This document shows, piece by piece, positions 7,075 to 14,424 of a stretch of 30,775 nt of DNA; within the stretch, counting starts at the first letter, position 1; each line of letters starts with the position of its first letter. Source of the DNA: Flavobacteriaceae bacterium (GTDB lineage: Bacteria > Bacteroidota > Bacteroidia > Flavobacteriales > Flavobacteriaceae). The translations under genes were made by a program, and so were the position numbers. Location: the NCBI GenBank assembly GCA_021151665.1, contig JAGKWW010000035.1, forward strand, positions 1 through 30,775, written 5' to 3'. Below the pieces are notes generated by a model, which saw nothing but the letters and a program-made list of their open reading frames with translations, did no database searches and had not been told where the DNA came from.

Positions 7075-9651
7075 TTAAGCAGAATTCCTGCTTGCATTTA
7101 TATTCCCGAAAAGGGAACGGGTTACTATTTTTTCGTAAACTTCTGTATTAGCATCTTCATTTGCCTGTCGCATTTGCCTGATAGTGCTCAGTGCATACTG
7201 CTGAATAGTGAGCAACGGCAATACTATCTGTTCCCTCATCTTTATCGAAGCCCTGCCGTCAGGGTAATTTTCCATCAATACTTGATACCCCGACACCTTT
7301 AAAAGCAAACGTTCGGTTTCCCGGAATTCATCATAGATAATACTCCAGAATTCTCCGAACTCTTTATCTTCCTTCATATACGCAGTGAGCGGAAAAAACG
7401 ATTTGGTAAGCGACATCATGCTATTCTCTGCAAGTGTACGGAAAAATAGCGATTCCCTATATAGGTCTTCTACTTTGTTCCACTCACCTCTTTTTTCATA
7501 TTCACCCATGGCGTAACCAAGCCCGAAAAAACCCGGAACGTTTTGTTTCAGCTGGCTCCATGATCCAACGAAAGGAATTGCGCGCAGGTCGGCAAATACA
7601 AGGTCTTCTGACTTACTCCGCTTAGCCGGCCTGCTGCCAATGTTAGTTTTGGCATAAAAATTCAGCGTGCTCATTTTATCCAGGTAAGGCAGGAACTTTG
7701 GGTGCGCCTTAAACGCAGAGTATTTCTCATAACTCAACCGGGCCATGTCATCTATGATAGCCCTCTGCTCTTGCGTAAGTTGTTTTTTATCCCGGTCTAA
7801 AACACCGTTTACAATGCCGGCGCTTAGCAGGTTCTCTATATTATACCTGCAGGTATCGGGTGTGCCAAAATTGGAACTGATAGTTTGCCCCTGTATGGTT
7901 ATCTGGATTTCGTTATTCTCTATCGTTGGGCCTAATGAAGCGTAAAACTTAGCCGTTTTGCCTCCTCCCCTTGCCGGCGGCCCACCCCTTCCGTCGAAAA
8001 AAATAACGCGTATGCCATTTTCGCGGGCAATGCGTGTGAGGTTTTCCTTAGCTTTATAAATGCCCCAGTTCGCCATAAGGTATCCACCGTCTTTGGTGCC
8101 ATCAGAAAAGCCGACCATAATGGTTTGCGTTTTTCCCCTCCTTTTGAGGTGAGCGGCATATACCGGGTTGTTATAAAGCGTACGCATCACTTCTTCCGCG
8201 GCCTCAAGGTCATCAACAGTTTCAAACAACGGAACAATATCTACAGATGGGTTTTCCCACCCCGCCATGCTGAACATTGTAAGAAGCTCCATCACATTTC
8301 GTGCACTCTCTGTATTACTGATAATAAACCTGTTGCAGCCCCGCTCGCCATTTTGCTCCTGTATCGTTTTGATCGCCTGAATGGCCTCAAGCGTATTGCG
8401 CGTATTTTCATCGGTAAATTGCCGTATATCTATTTTGCCTGAAAATTGGGTCAGCATTGCTATTTTCCCTGCGTTATCCGCCCCGTTATAGCCGTCAAGT
8501 GCAGAGCCGGGGATTTTAGAAATGATATTTACGATATCTGCGAAGACCTTATCATGAATATGGGCGTTCTGGCGAATATCCAACGTAGCAAAGTAATATC
8601 CGAATGTTTGCACACGCGCGATAAACCGTTCTATTTCTTCAATGTACAATGACTGATGGTTTTCCACGATAAACTGCCGTATGGCTTCCATCTCCCTTTT
8701 TAGTTCGTCGAGCGTGATGTAAAGTTCGCCTTCGCTATAGTATACCGATCGGTACAGTCTATTTTCTATGTCGCTGATTTTAATATCTACCACAGAAAAG
8801 GTAAGCTTGCGCCGCAGTTTCCTGATATCCTTGTAATAGCATTTTAAAATAGCGTTGCGTAATCGTTTGGCTACTCTCAGGGTAATGTCGGTTGTTACAA
8901 ACGGATTACCATCCCGGTCTCCCCCGGGCCAGAATCCAAAAGATACTACAGGCCTGGAAGGGCCGCTTTTGTCGAAGATGTTTTCATGTATATACGAGGC
9001 TATTTCTCCCGAAGTGTCGTAAAATACATTTTCCAGATACCAGATCAGGCTCACGGCCTCATCATAAGGAGTCGGCTTTTCTTTTTTGATAAAGGGAGTT
9101 TTACCCAGTTGCGCTAAAAGTGTTCGTATTTCGGCCAGGTCGTTTCGGCGTATAGCCTTGGTAAGATCTGTGATTATCCCCAGAACCGCGTCGGGGTAAA
9201 ATTGTGTGGGGTGCGCAGTAAGAACCGTGCGTACCTCAAAGCTTTCAAGAAATGCCCGTAAATTATCTTTCAGGTTACGGCTTTCGGCATTGTCCTTTAT
9301 TTCACGTAATGAGCCGGGTCCTTCCAGGTTATTGAGGGAATCGAATGCAGCATCTTCTATCGCATCAAAAAGTACCACCTGACGCTCTACGTACTGTATA
9401 AAACGGAACATGATGCCGATGCGCTGCTCTTCAGAATATTCCTGAAGGTATTTATCGGCAAACTCTTTAAATATATCATGGGGACTCTTACCATTTTTGT
9501 ACCCTTCCTGGCAAACTTCGCTAAAAAGCGGAAGCAGTGCCCCGGTATTGTCTATATCATGAAACGGCAGCGTAATAAAGATACTGTTGAAAAGCTGATA
9601 CTTTAACTGTACATTCTCGCTAAAACGCTCTAATTTGGTTGTTGGGTACAT
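7075..9651 (-). CDS. ppc: Phosphoenolpyruvate carboxylase
   Basis: The enzyme carboxylates phosphoenolpyruvate with bicarbonate to oxaloacetate, an anaplerotic reaction. The product has about 858 residues, close to family length. Visible motifs are VLTAHPTQFYP (catalytic His), FGFWPGGDRDGNPFVT, GFSDGTKDGGYLMANW, the phosphate-binding loop FFDGRGGPPARGGGKT, and the C-terminal RNSA, a variant of the usual RNTG end. The start at 9651 (MYPTTKLERF) matches remembered flavobacterial homologues; an in-frame ATG three codons earlier (9660) is the alternative. No clear -7 element is seen. A terminator for the upstream regulator lies just before it (9678-9709), so it is transcribed separately. Confidence 0.96.
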   Translation of the reverse strand: MYPTTKLERFSENVQLKYQLFNSIFITLPFHDIDNTGALLPLFSEVCQEGYKNGKSPHDIFKEFADKYLQEYSEEQRIGIMFRFIQYVERQVVLFDAIEDAAFDSLNNLEGPGSLREIKDNAESRNLKDNLRAFLESFEVRTVLTAHPTQFYPDAVLGIITDLTKAIRRNDLAEIRTLLAQLGKTPFIKKEKPTPYDEAVSLIWYLENVFYDTSGEIASYIHENIFDKSGPSRPVVSFGFWPGGDRDGNPFVTTDITLRVAKRLRNAILKCYYKDIRKLRRKLTFSVVDIKISDIENRLYRSVYYSEGELYITLDELKREMEAIRQFIVENHQSLYIEEIERFIARVQTFGYYFATLDIRQNAHIHDKVFADIVNIISKIPGSALDGYNGADNAGKIAMLTQFSGKIDIRQFTDENTRNTLEAIQAIKTIQEQNGERGCNRFIISNTESARNVMELLTMFSMAGWENPSVDIVPLFETVDDLEAAEEVMRTLYNNPVYAAHLKRRGKTQTIMVGFSDGTKDGGYLMANWGIYKAKENLTRIARENGIRVIFFDGRGGPPARGGGKTAKFYASLGPTIENNEIQITIQGQTISSNFGTPDTCRYNIENLLSAGIVNGVLDRDKKQLTQEQRAIIDDMARLSYEKYSAFKAHPKFLPYLDKMSTLNFYAKTNIGSRPAKRSKSEDLVFADLRAIPFVGSWSQLKQNVPGFFGLGYAMGEYEKRGEWNKVEDLYRESLFFRTLAENSMMSLTKSFFPLTAYMKEDKEFGEFWSIIYDEFRETERLLLKVSGYQVLMENYPDGRASIKMREQIVLPLLTIQQYALSTIRQMRQANEDANTEVYEKIVTRSLFGNINASRNSA

Positions 9652-9677
9652 ACCTATCAATTTTAGTTCAATTTAAT

Positions 9678-9709
9678 AAAAAAACCCCTGCGTTTGAGGC
9701 ACAGGGGTT
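9678..9709 (-). terminator. Terminator of the Lrp/AsnC regulator gene
   Basis: On the minus strand, AACCCCTG / CAGGGGTT (9702-9709 and 9683-9690) closes a hairpin followed by seven T (9678-9684). It lies about 20 bases downstream of the regulator stop, so it separates that gene from ppc. Confidence 0.85.
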
Positions 9710-9730
9710 GTGAATATTTTATTAAAAATC

Positions 9731-10210
9731 TTACATATCTTTAAAAATAGTGTGCATAAGCCTTTTCTTGTCGTTAATGCTCTCTTCAAGCGATATCATG
9801 GTTTCGGTACGGTACACTCCTTCAATATCATCGATCATAAAGATAACCTCCTTAGCATGCTTTGTATCTTTTGCCCGTATCTTGCAGAAAATATTGAATT
9901 TTCCGGTAGTTACATGAGCCACGGTAACAAACGGTATCTCGTTTATCCTTTCCAGAACAAATTTCGTCTGAGATGTGTTGTGAAGGAAAACACCAACGTA
10001 AGCAATGAATGAATAACCGAGTTTTTCGTAATCCAGTGTTAAAGATGATCCCTGGATTATCCCGGCATCTTCCATTTTCTTAACCCTCACGTGTACGGTA
10101 CCGGCAGATATCAGCAATTTCTTAGCGATATCAGTAAACGGAACTCTAGTATTGTCAATCAGCATATCCAATATCTGGTGATCAACTTCATCTAAACGAA
10201 ACTTGCTCAT
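9731..10210 (-). CDS. Lrp/AsnC family transcriptional regulator
   Basis: The 159-residue protein has an N-terminal winged helix-turn-helix (LDEVDHQILDMLIDNTRVPFTDIAKKLLISAGTVHVRVKKMEDAGII is the DNA-binding part, positions 6-52). The C-terminal RAM/AsnC ligand-binding domain covers about 65-150 (SFIAYVGVFL, TVAHVTTGKFNIFCKI). Such proteins form octameric discs and respond to amino acids. The ligand and targets are not visible. The gene is on the same strand as the M14 peptidase, 65 bases downstream of it, and has its own terminator. Confidence 0.94.
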   Translation of the reverse strand: MSKFRLDEVDHQILDMLIDNTRVPFTDIAKKLLISAGTVHVRVKKMEDAGIIQGSSLTLDYEKLGYSFIAYVGVFLHNTSQTKFVLERINEIPFVTVAHVTTGKFNIFCKIRAKDTKHAKEVIFMIDDIEGVYRTETMISLEESINDKKRLMHTIFKDM

Positions 10211-10275
10211 AATTTTCTTATTATTAGGTTATATATCAGGTCGTTATAAACTATGCAGCAATACAAGGACTAATT

Positions 10276-11427
10276 TTATTCTGGCAAACCATTTATGATG
10301 TTTTGCCCGTCAAGCCTAAAGTCGGAATAAGAGCCTGCAACAGGTGTTTTTTCTCCATTCGGGCCTTCAAAAGTCGCACCTCCACCATCACAGACCCTAT
10401 GCGCATTAAAACCTTCGCAATTTCCTATTTCTCTGATAACGGCACGAAATTTTACAGAATTATCAAATATTACTTCCTCATATTGTGATGCAATATTCGT
10501 TATTTTTTCTTTATTTTCATAATTTATTTTGATGTTTTTGTACATCAAATCATAAAAAACATTTTGATTTTGCGGAATTATAAAATAATCCTGTAAATCC
10601 TCGTCCACTAAAACGTTTTCGTAAATAGCTTGAAATCCTGCAATTAATGCAAAAAATACAAATTTACGCGTGTTGTCGCGGTTGTAATCATTTTGAAAGT
10701 GCCCGGCTTCAAAAAGTACCGTCGGAACGCCCAGAGATTGAAATTTATCACCTATACAATTGCTGTTGAAAGAATCGTCAAACCTCCCTATCTGCCCCGG
10801 GATGTACTGCCGAAGCGTTCGTGCCATTGCAATAATCAGCCGCATAGCCGTTTCGCGCGGTTCGTTAATTTCCCGTTCCTCGTTGTATGCAGGCGCAAGA
10901 AACGATACAGTAGCAGGTAACGGCGGTTCGCCTACCCCGAAAATCGTACGTTGGTCGTGCATATTGTAGCAATAATGCGGATTAAATATCTCGAACTGCT
11001 CTCTCAAAACTTTACTTTCCGGTTGCGATAGCTGCTCTGAATCACGGTTAAGATCGATTTCGTTCGCATTTACCCGTGTGTAGGCCTGCGCGCCGTCAGG
11101 ATTGGCCATAGGGATTATATGAAAAGTAAAGTGTGAAAGTAAGCGGTGGGATAACTCACCGGGCTGGCTCAGGAGATTGATAAGATCCATAACTGCCCTG
11201 GTTGTGGTCGACTCGTTACCGTGCATCTGCGACCATATATATATACGGGTTGCTCCGTTCCCGATCGTAACCGTATATATAGGTTTATTTAAAACAGAGC
11301 GCCCTGCCACCTTTAAACTAATGTGACTGGGCAGATTATTTAAAACAAGCTCTATGTCGTTTAAAGTAATATAACGCTTATCGAACCCCGACAGCTTACA
11401 ACGATCGAAAACATACTGTACATCCAT
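10276..11427 (-). CDS. M14 family zinc carboxypeptidase-like protein
   Basis: The 383-residue protein has the carboxypeptidase A fold. Zinc ligands are H69 and E72 in MHGNES and H157 in NMHDQRT. Substrate-binding segment is IPMANPDG and VNANEIDLNRD, and the catalytic Glu is E240 in VLFEAGHF. No signal peptide is present, so a cytoplasmic role on peptides, possibly cell-wall peptides, is likely. The 3' third of the gene (about 10440-10640) is more AT-rich than its surroundings. The promoter overlaps operator-like palindromes shared with the divergent XRE regulator, which probably controls it. Confidence 0.9.
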   Translation of the reverse strand: MDVQYVFDRCKLSGFDKRYITLNDIELVLNNLPSHISLKVAGRSVLNKPIYTVTIGNGATRIYIWSQMHGNESTTTRAVMDLINLLSQPGELSHRLLSHFTFHIIPMANPDGAQAYTRVNANEIDLNRDSEQLSQPESKVLREQFEIFNPHYCYNMHDQRTIFGVGEPPLPATVSFLAPAYNEEREINEPRETAMRLIIAMARTLRQYIPGQIGRFDDSFNSNCIGDKFQSLGVPTVLFEAGHFQNDYNRDNTRKFVFFALIAGFQAIYENVLVDEDLQDYFIIPQNQNVFYDLMYKNIKINYENKEKITNIASQYEEVIFDNSVKFRAVIREIGNCEGFNAHRVCDGGGATFEGPNGEKTPVAGSYSDFRLDGQNIINGLPE

Positions 11428-11438
11428 AAAAGATATTT

Positions 11439-11509
11439 TTTACAAATGTAAATCGACAAATATTTACAATTGTAACGCGTAAAATTTAGCCCATTTGTTA
11501 CAATTGTAA
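11439..11509. promoter_or_regulatory. Cluster of three TTTACA-N2-TGTAAA operator-like palindromes
   Basis: Site A is TTTACA-AA-TGTAAA (11439-11452), covering the M14 -7 element. Site B is TTTACA-AT-TGTAAC (11463-11476), containing the perfect palindrome TTACAATTGTAA and overlapping the M14 -33 TTG. Site C is TTACAATTGTAA (11498-11509), further upstream. Centre-to-centre distances are about 24 and 34 bases. A fourth copy lies at 11661-11685 over the XRE promoter. Confidence 0.65.
11443..11469 (-). promoter_or_regulatory. Promoter of the M14 carboxypeptidase gene
   Basis: The minus strand has an exact -7 element TACATTTG (11443-11450) and TTG (11467-11469) 16 bases upstream, one short of the usual range. 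The start would fall near 11436, giving a leader of about 9 bases. Both elements lie inside palindromes A and B. Confidence 0.65.
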
Positions 11510-11633
11510 AACACTAGCCGTTCTGGTTCCGCTACTGTTATTTGGATATAGTTATTATGAGTCTAAAGTTATAAATATCAATGACTTTTAAGTAATTAAC
11601 TAAATGACTACTTCTACTGTATTTTATTGATTT

Positions 11634-11664
11634 TTGTTTCATTAGAATTTATTGATTACTTTTG
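11634..11664 (+). promoter_or_regulatory. Promoter of the XRE regulator gene (TTG-N20-TACTTTTG)
   Basis: -33 TTG (11634-11636), 20-base spacer, exact -7 TACTTTTG (11657-11664). This is one of the best matches in the window. Transcription would start near 11671, so an in-frame start at 11652 is excluded and 11685 is supported. Confidence 0.75.
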
Positions 11665-11685
11665 TAAAAACATATTTTTTACAAA
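11661..11685. promoter_or_regulatory. Operator-like inverted repeat over the XRE promoter and start codon
   Basis: Perfect 10-base arms TTTGTAAAAA (11661-11670) and TTTTTACAAA (11676-11685) with a 5-base spacer overlap the -7 element, transcription start and first base of the ATG. The same half-site occurs in the M14 promoter, which suggests autoregulation by the encoded regulator. Confidence 0.6.
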
Positions 11686-12116
11686 TGTTAAACACCGAAA
11701 TGTTTATTAACCGCCTCGAACAGATCATGGAAAATCACAGCCTCACCGCTTCGGGTTTTGCAGATAAGATAGGCATTCAGCGTTCCTCCCTGTCTCATTT
11801 AATGAGCGGCCGCAATAACCCAAGCCTTGATCTCGTTATGAAGATTGTAGCCGAATTTCCTGAAGCCGATCTCTATTGGCTGCTATTGGGGACAGGCACA
11901 TATCCTAAAAAAAACGAGCAGGCCTCCCCGCTCCCACCCGGTGAAATAAAAGAAAAAGAAATAGCGGGTTCGGCAAGAGATCTTTTCAGCGAATTGACGG
12001 TGGAGAAAGGCGGTGTATCTGTTACTGAGACTAAAGCCATAAATGCCGGCAAAGAGATAGAAAGAATAGTTATGTTTTATAAGAATGGTACATTTAGCGA
12101 ATACCGTCCAAATTAA
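11685..12116 (+). CDS. XRE/HTH family transcriptional regulator
   Basis: The 143-residue protein begins MLNTEMFINRLEQIM. An HTH_3 domain spans about 6-60, with recognition-helix region RSSLSHLMSGRNNPSLDLVMKI. Then EADLYWLLLGTGTYP marks the end of this domain, as in many flavobacterial relatives. A charged linker (about 65-100) leads to a C-terminal GKEIERIVMFYKNGTFSEYRPN with no recognised fold. The start follows from the promoter at 11634-11664. It is divergent from the M14 gene with shared operator-like palindromes, so both promoters are probably its targets. No phage genes are nearby. Confidence 0.9.
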   Translation: MLNTEMFINRLEQIMENHSLTASGFADKIGIQRSSLSHLMSGRNNPSLDLVMKIVAEFPEADLYWLLLGTGTYPKKNEQASPLPPGEIKEKEIAGSARDLFSELTVEKGGVSVTETKAINAGKEIERIVMFYKNGTFSEYRPN

Positions 12117-12157
12117 AAAACCCCGGCTTTGGCTTTATATAAAGCTAAGCACCGGGG
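12115..12157 (-). terminator. Terminator of the acyltransferase transcript
   Basis: On the minus strand, CCCCGG / CCGGGG arms (12121-12126 and 12152-12157) enclose a nested GCTTTATATAAAGC stem, followed by six T (12115-12120). It lies about 150 bases downstream of the acyltransferase stop, and may also stop the XRE transcript coming from the other side, though that side lacks a T-run. Confidence 0.75.
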
Positions 12158-12189
12158 CCATTAACCAATAAAACAAACACAAATTATCT

Positions 12190-12255
12190 TTAGTTTCCGT
12201 AAAGCATTACATTGAAGTCCTGCTTATTGGTTGTAACTATAATTCTTATCTGCAT
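12190..12255 (-). CDS. Possible 21-aa ORF between acyltransferase and terminator
   Basis: This ATG-TAA ORF encodes MQIRIIVTTNKQDFNVMLYG plus a final N. It fills the stretch between the acyltransferase stop (12311) and the terminator, explaining the long distance between them. A near-consensus TAATTTTA (one mismatch to TAnnTTTG) lies just upstream. No family is recognised. At this length chance is quite possible. Confidence 0.22.
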   Translation of the reverse strand: MQIRIIVTTNKQDFNVMLYGN

Positions 12256-12310
12256 TGTAAAATTACATCGTGATTATGTTAATAAATAAGAACGATTAGT
12301 TAAACTATTC

Positions 12311-12859
12311 CTAACATTTGTAGCTGTTTTCAGGCTTATAGCCGTGCACATCGCAATAATTATTTTCGAGGTGCGCAACATCAGCCTCAATGTCCCCGGA
12401 CAGATATAGTGGTTGCGCGATTTTCACAGTTTTGTTACGATAATCGAATGCAATTGCGACCACAGGAACGTTTGCCGCGAGGGCTATATAGTAGAAGCCC
12501 GTCTTCCATCGGTCCACTTTTTTTCTCGTGCCTTCAGGTGCTATTGCCAGGCGAAATACTTCTCTGGCAGCAAACAGCTTAGCGATCGCCTCCACTTTAT
12601 TTTCATTTTTTTGCCGGTTTAGGGGCGCCCCTCCCATCCACCGGAAATATGCTCCAAATGGCCACGAAAAAAGTTCGCGTTTCGCTACGAAATTCATTTC
12701 AAGGCCCATAACGCCACGGCTAAGCACACCTATTATAAAATCTATCCAGCTCGTGTGGGGCACTACTATCATGACACATTTTTTCAGCTCAGGAGAAAGC
12801 GTCCCTTCCAGTTTCCACCCCATTAGCCGGAAGAATATAAAGCTATATATCTTTTTCAT
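12311..12859 (-). CDS. 1-acyl-sn-glycerol-3-phosphate acyltransferase-like protein
   Basis: The 182-residue protein carries PlsC motifs: HTSWID (HX4D, block I), APLNRQ (block II) and APEGTRKK (block III, variant of FPEGTR). It is shorter than typical PlsC, which matches a small flavobacterial subfamily. It would acylate lysophosphatidic acid or a related glycerophospholipid at the membrane. The start at 12859 (MKKIYSFIFFRLMGW) is chosen because the longer in-frame start at 13036 would overlap the divergent gene at 12917, and a -7 element lies at 12905-12912. Confidence 0.88.
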   Translation of the reverse strand: MKKIYSFIFFRLMGWKLEGTLSPELKKCVMIVVPHTSWIDFIIGVLSRGVMGLEMNFVAKRELFSWPFGAYFRWMGGAPLNRQKNENKVEAIAKLFAAREVFRLAIAPEGTRKKVDRWKTGFYYIALAANVPVVAIAFDYRNKTVKIAQPLYLSGDIEADVAHLENNYCDVHGYKPENSYKC

Positions 12860-12904
12860 TGTTGTAAAAAACAGCCTGTAAAAATAACATATATTTACCG
12901 CCGC

Positions 12905-12912
12905 CAAAACTA
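12905..12912 (-). promoter_or_regulatory. -7 element TAGTTTTG of the acyltransferase gene
   Basis: This is an exact TAnnTTTG match on the minus strand, about 46 bases upstream of the 12859 start. It also lies a few bases from the divergent gene's ATG at 12917, so the two regulatory regions overlap. Confidence 0.5.
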
Positions 12913-12916
12913 TGAT

Positions 12917-13579
12917 ATGCTTAAAAAGATCCTGAGCTTTTTTGTGCCGGTAAAAATTCATACCCGGAATTCGCCAGTAAGTAAAACGCTCGAAGTCACC
13001 CTGAACAATGGCCAGCTTGTGCTCGATTCTAAACATACTAATTACTCCTATGGCAGCCTGCAGCGCATACTGCGGAAGGGGCTCAATTACATCGGTTTTG
13101 AAAGGATTCGCGGATTCAGTAATATTTTAGTGTTGGGTGTGGCCGGCGGAAGCGTTATAAAAACGCTTGTTGAAGAAGTGAAATTTACAGGGAATATTAC
13201 GGGTGTAGAGATCGATCCTATTGTTATTGAAATAGCAAATTCCTATTTCCGTCTAAACGAGATAGCAGGGCTGAAACTGGTAACCGATGACGCCTTTGAA
13301 TTTGTGCTACGGACTACTGAAAAATACGATCTTATTATTATAGATATCTTTCAGGATACCAATATGCCCAATTTTCTGTTTGAGGATTTTTTTATTAATA
13401 GAATTAACTTTTTGCTTAATGTAAACGGATTTATATTGTTTAATACCATGACATTAACAGAAAAAGATAAGCAAAGAAACCTTCATTACAGAAGCCGTTT
13501 TAATGAAAATTATTCGGTGAGGATGTACCCAAAGGTTGAAGACCACAACGAGCTGTTCACGATAAAAAAGCTGGGCTGA
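12917..13579 (+). CDS. Spermidine synthase-like / class I SAM-dependent methyltransferase fold protein
   Basis: The 220-residue protein has a Rossmann-type SAM fold: motif I ILVLGVAGGSVIKTL, acidic GVEIDPIVIEIA (the loop contacting SAM ribose), DDAFEFV, and DLIIIDIFQDT. The overall pattern is that of aminopropyltransferases (spermidine synthase family), in which decarboxylated SAM gives an aminopropyl group. The N-terminal domain is short, and the GGGDG motif of classical SpeE is replaced by VAGGSV, so enzyme activity as spermidine synthase is doubtful. It is AT-rich relative to its neighbours. It is not adjacent to the speA operon. Confidence 0.75.
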   Translation: MLKKILSFFVPVKIHTRNSPVSKTLEVTLNNGQLVLDSKHTNYSYGSLQRILRKGLNYIGFERIRGFSNILVLGVAGGSVIKTLVEEVKFTGNITGVEIDPIVIEIANSYFRLNEIAGLKLVTDDAFEFVLRTTEKYDLIIIDIFQDTNMPNFLFEDFFINRINFLLNVNGFILFNTMTLTEKDKQRNLHYRSRFNENYSVRMYPKVEDHNELFTIKKLG

Positions 13580-13666
13580 TTTTAGATATCAGAAGTGGGA
13601 AATGAGAGGTTAGATTTTTGATTTCGAATTTCATCTTCAGACCTCAGACCTCGGACTTCCGATTTC
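13580..13666. repeat. Degenerate short tandem-repeat spacer (AGATTTC/CAGACCT type)
   Basis: This gene-free stretch is built of drifting units such as TTTAGATATCAGA, TTAGATTTTTGATTTCGAATTTC and CAGACCTCAGACCTCGGACTT. Similar spacer sequence recurs at 18189-18300, 19893-19925 and 20341-20369. Confidence 0.5.
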
Positions 13667-14392
13667 TTAAATCATCTTTCTTGCACGCTCAAGGTCTTCC
13701 GGGGTATCAATGCCGATGCCTGCATGGCTTGTCTCTACCATCCTGATCTTTTTGCCATATTCCAGGTAGCGCAGCTGCTCCAATTTTTCTGAGGCTTCCA
13801 GCGACCGCATCGGTAGCTTATAAAAATCCATTAGCGCATGCTTGCGGAAAGCGTAGATTCCTATATGGCGAAAATACTTTACCCCCGCTTCTTTATCGCG
13901 CGGATACGGAATAACCGAGCGTGAAAAATACAAAGCAAAATTTCGCTGATCCACGATCACCTTCACATTATTTGGGTTTTCTATATCCTGCCAATCGGTA
14001 ATGTGTATCATCAATGAAGCAAGGTCAACTTCACGTGCGGCATCGCCTTTAAAAACTTCGAGCACATCGGCAAGCGGTTCTTTGTTGATAAACGGTTCAT
14101 CGCCCTGCACATTTACCACCACATCTACATCCATGTGTTCTACGGCCTCGGCAATACGGTCGCTGCCGCTTTCATGTTCTTTTACGCTCATGATCGCCCT
14201 TCCCCCGTTAGACGTTATCTCATTAAAAATAATTTCGGAATCAGTCACCACAAATACATCATCAAAAAGACCTGTGCCGAGCGCTGCCTGGTAGGTACGC
14301 AGGATAACGGACTTACCGCCGAGGTCCTGCATGAGTTTGGCAGGGAAACGTGTTGAGGCATATCGCGCGGGTATTACTGCTATTATCTTCAT
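13667..14392 (-). CDS. kdsB: 3-deoxy-manno-octulosonate cytidylyltransferase (CMP-KDO synthetase)
   Basis: The enzyme activates KDO with CTP to CMP-KDO for the lipopolysaccharide inner core, in the cytoplasm. The 241-residue protein has normal length. It begins with the nucleotide-binding MKIIAVIPARYASTRFPAKLMQDLGGKSVI. Further motifs are VVTDS, NVQGDEPFI (metal/nucleotide binding), YFRHIGIYAFRK and GIGIDTPEDLERA. It lies 32 bases downstream of the RecD-like helicase on the same strand and is probably cotranscribed. Its presence fits a Gram-negative envelope. Confidence 0.96.
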   Translation of the reverse strand: MKIIAVIPARYASTRFPAKLMQDLGGKSVILRTYQAALGTGLFDDVFVVTDSEIIFNEITSNGGRAIMSVKEHESGSDRIAEAVEHMDVDVVVNVQGDEPFINKEPLADVLEVFKGDAAREVDLASLMIHITDWQDIENPNNVKVIVDQRNFALYFSRSVIPYPRDKEAGVKYFRHIGIYAFRKHALMDFYKLPMRSLEASEKLEQLRYLEYGKKIRMVETSHAGIGIDTPEDLERARKMI

Positions 14393-14424
14393 CTTGATTT
14401 TTTTTCAGGTTTGAAAGGTTACAA

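Noticed and set aside
12917..13579. Assignment as true spermidine synthase completing the polyamine pathway
   Set aside because: Fold resembles the family, but the GGGDG motif is altered and it is far from the speA operon.
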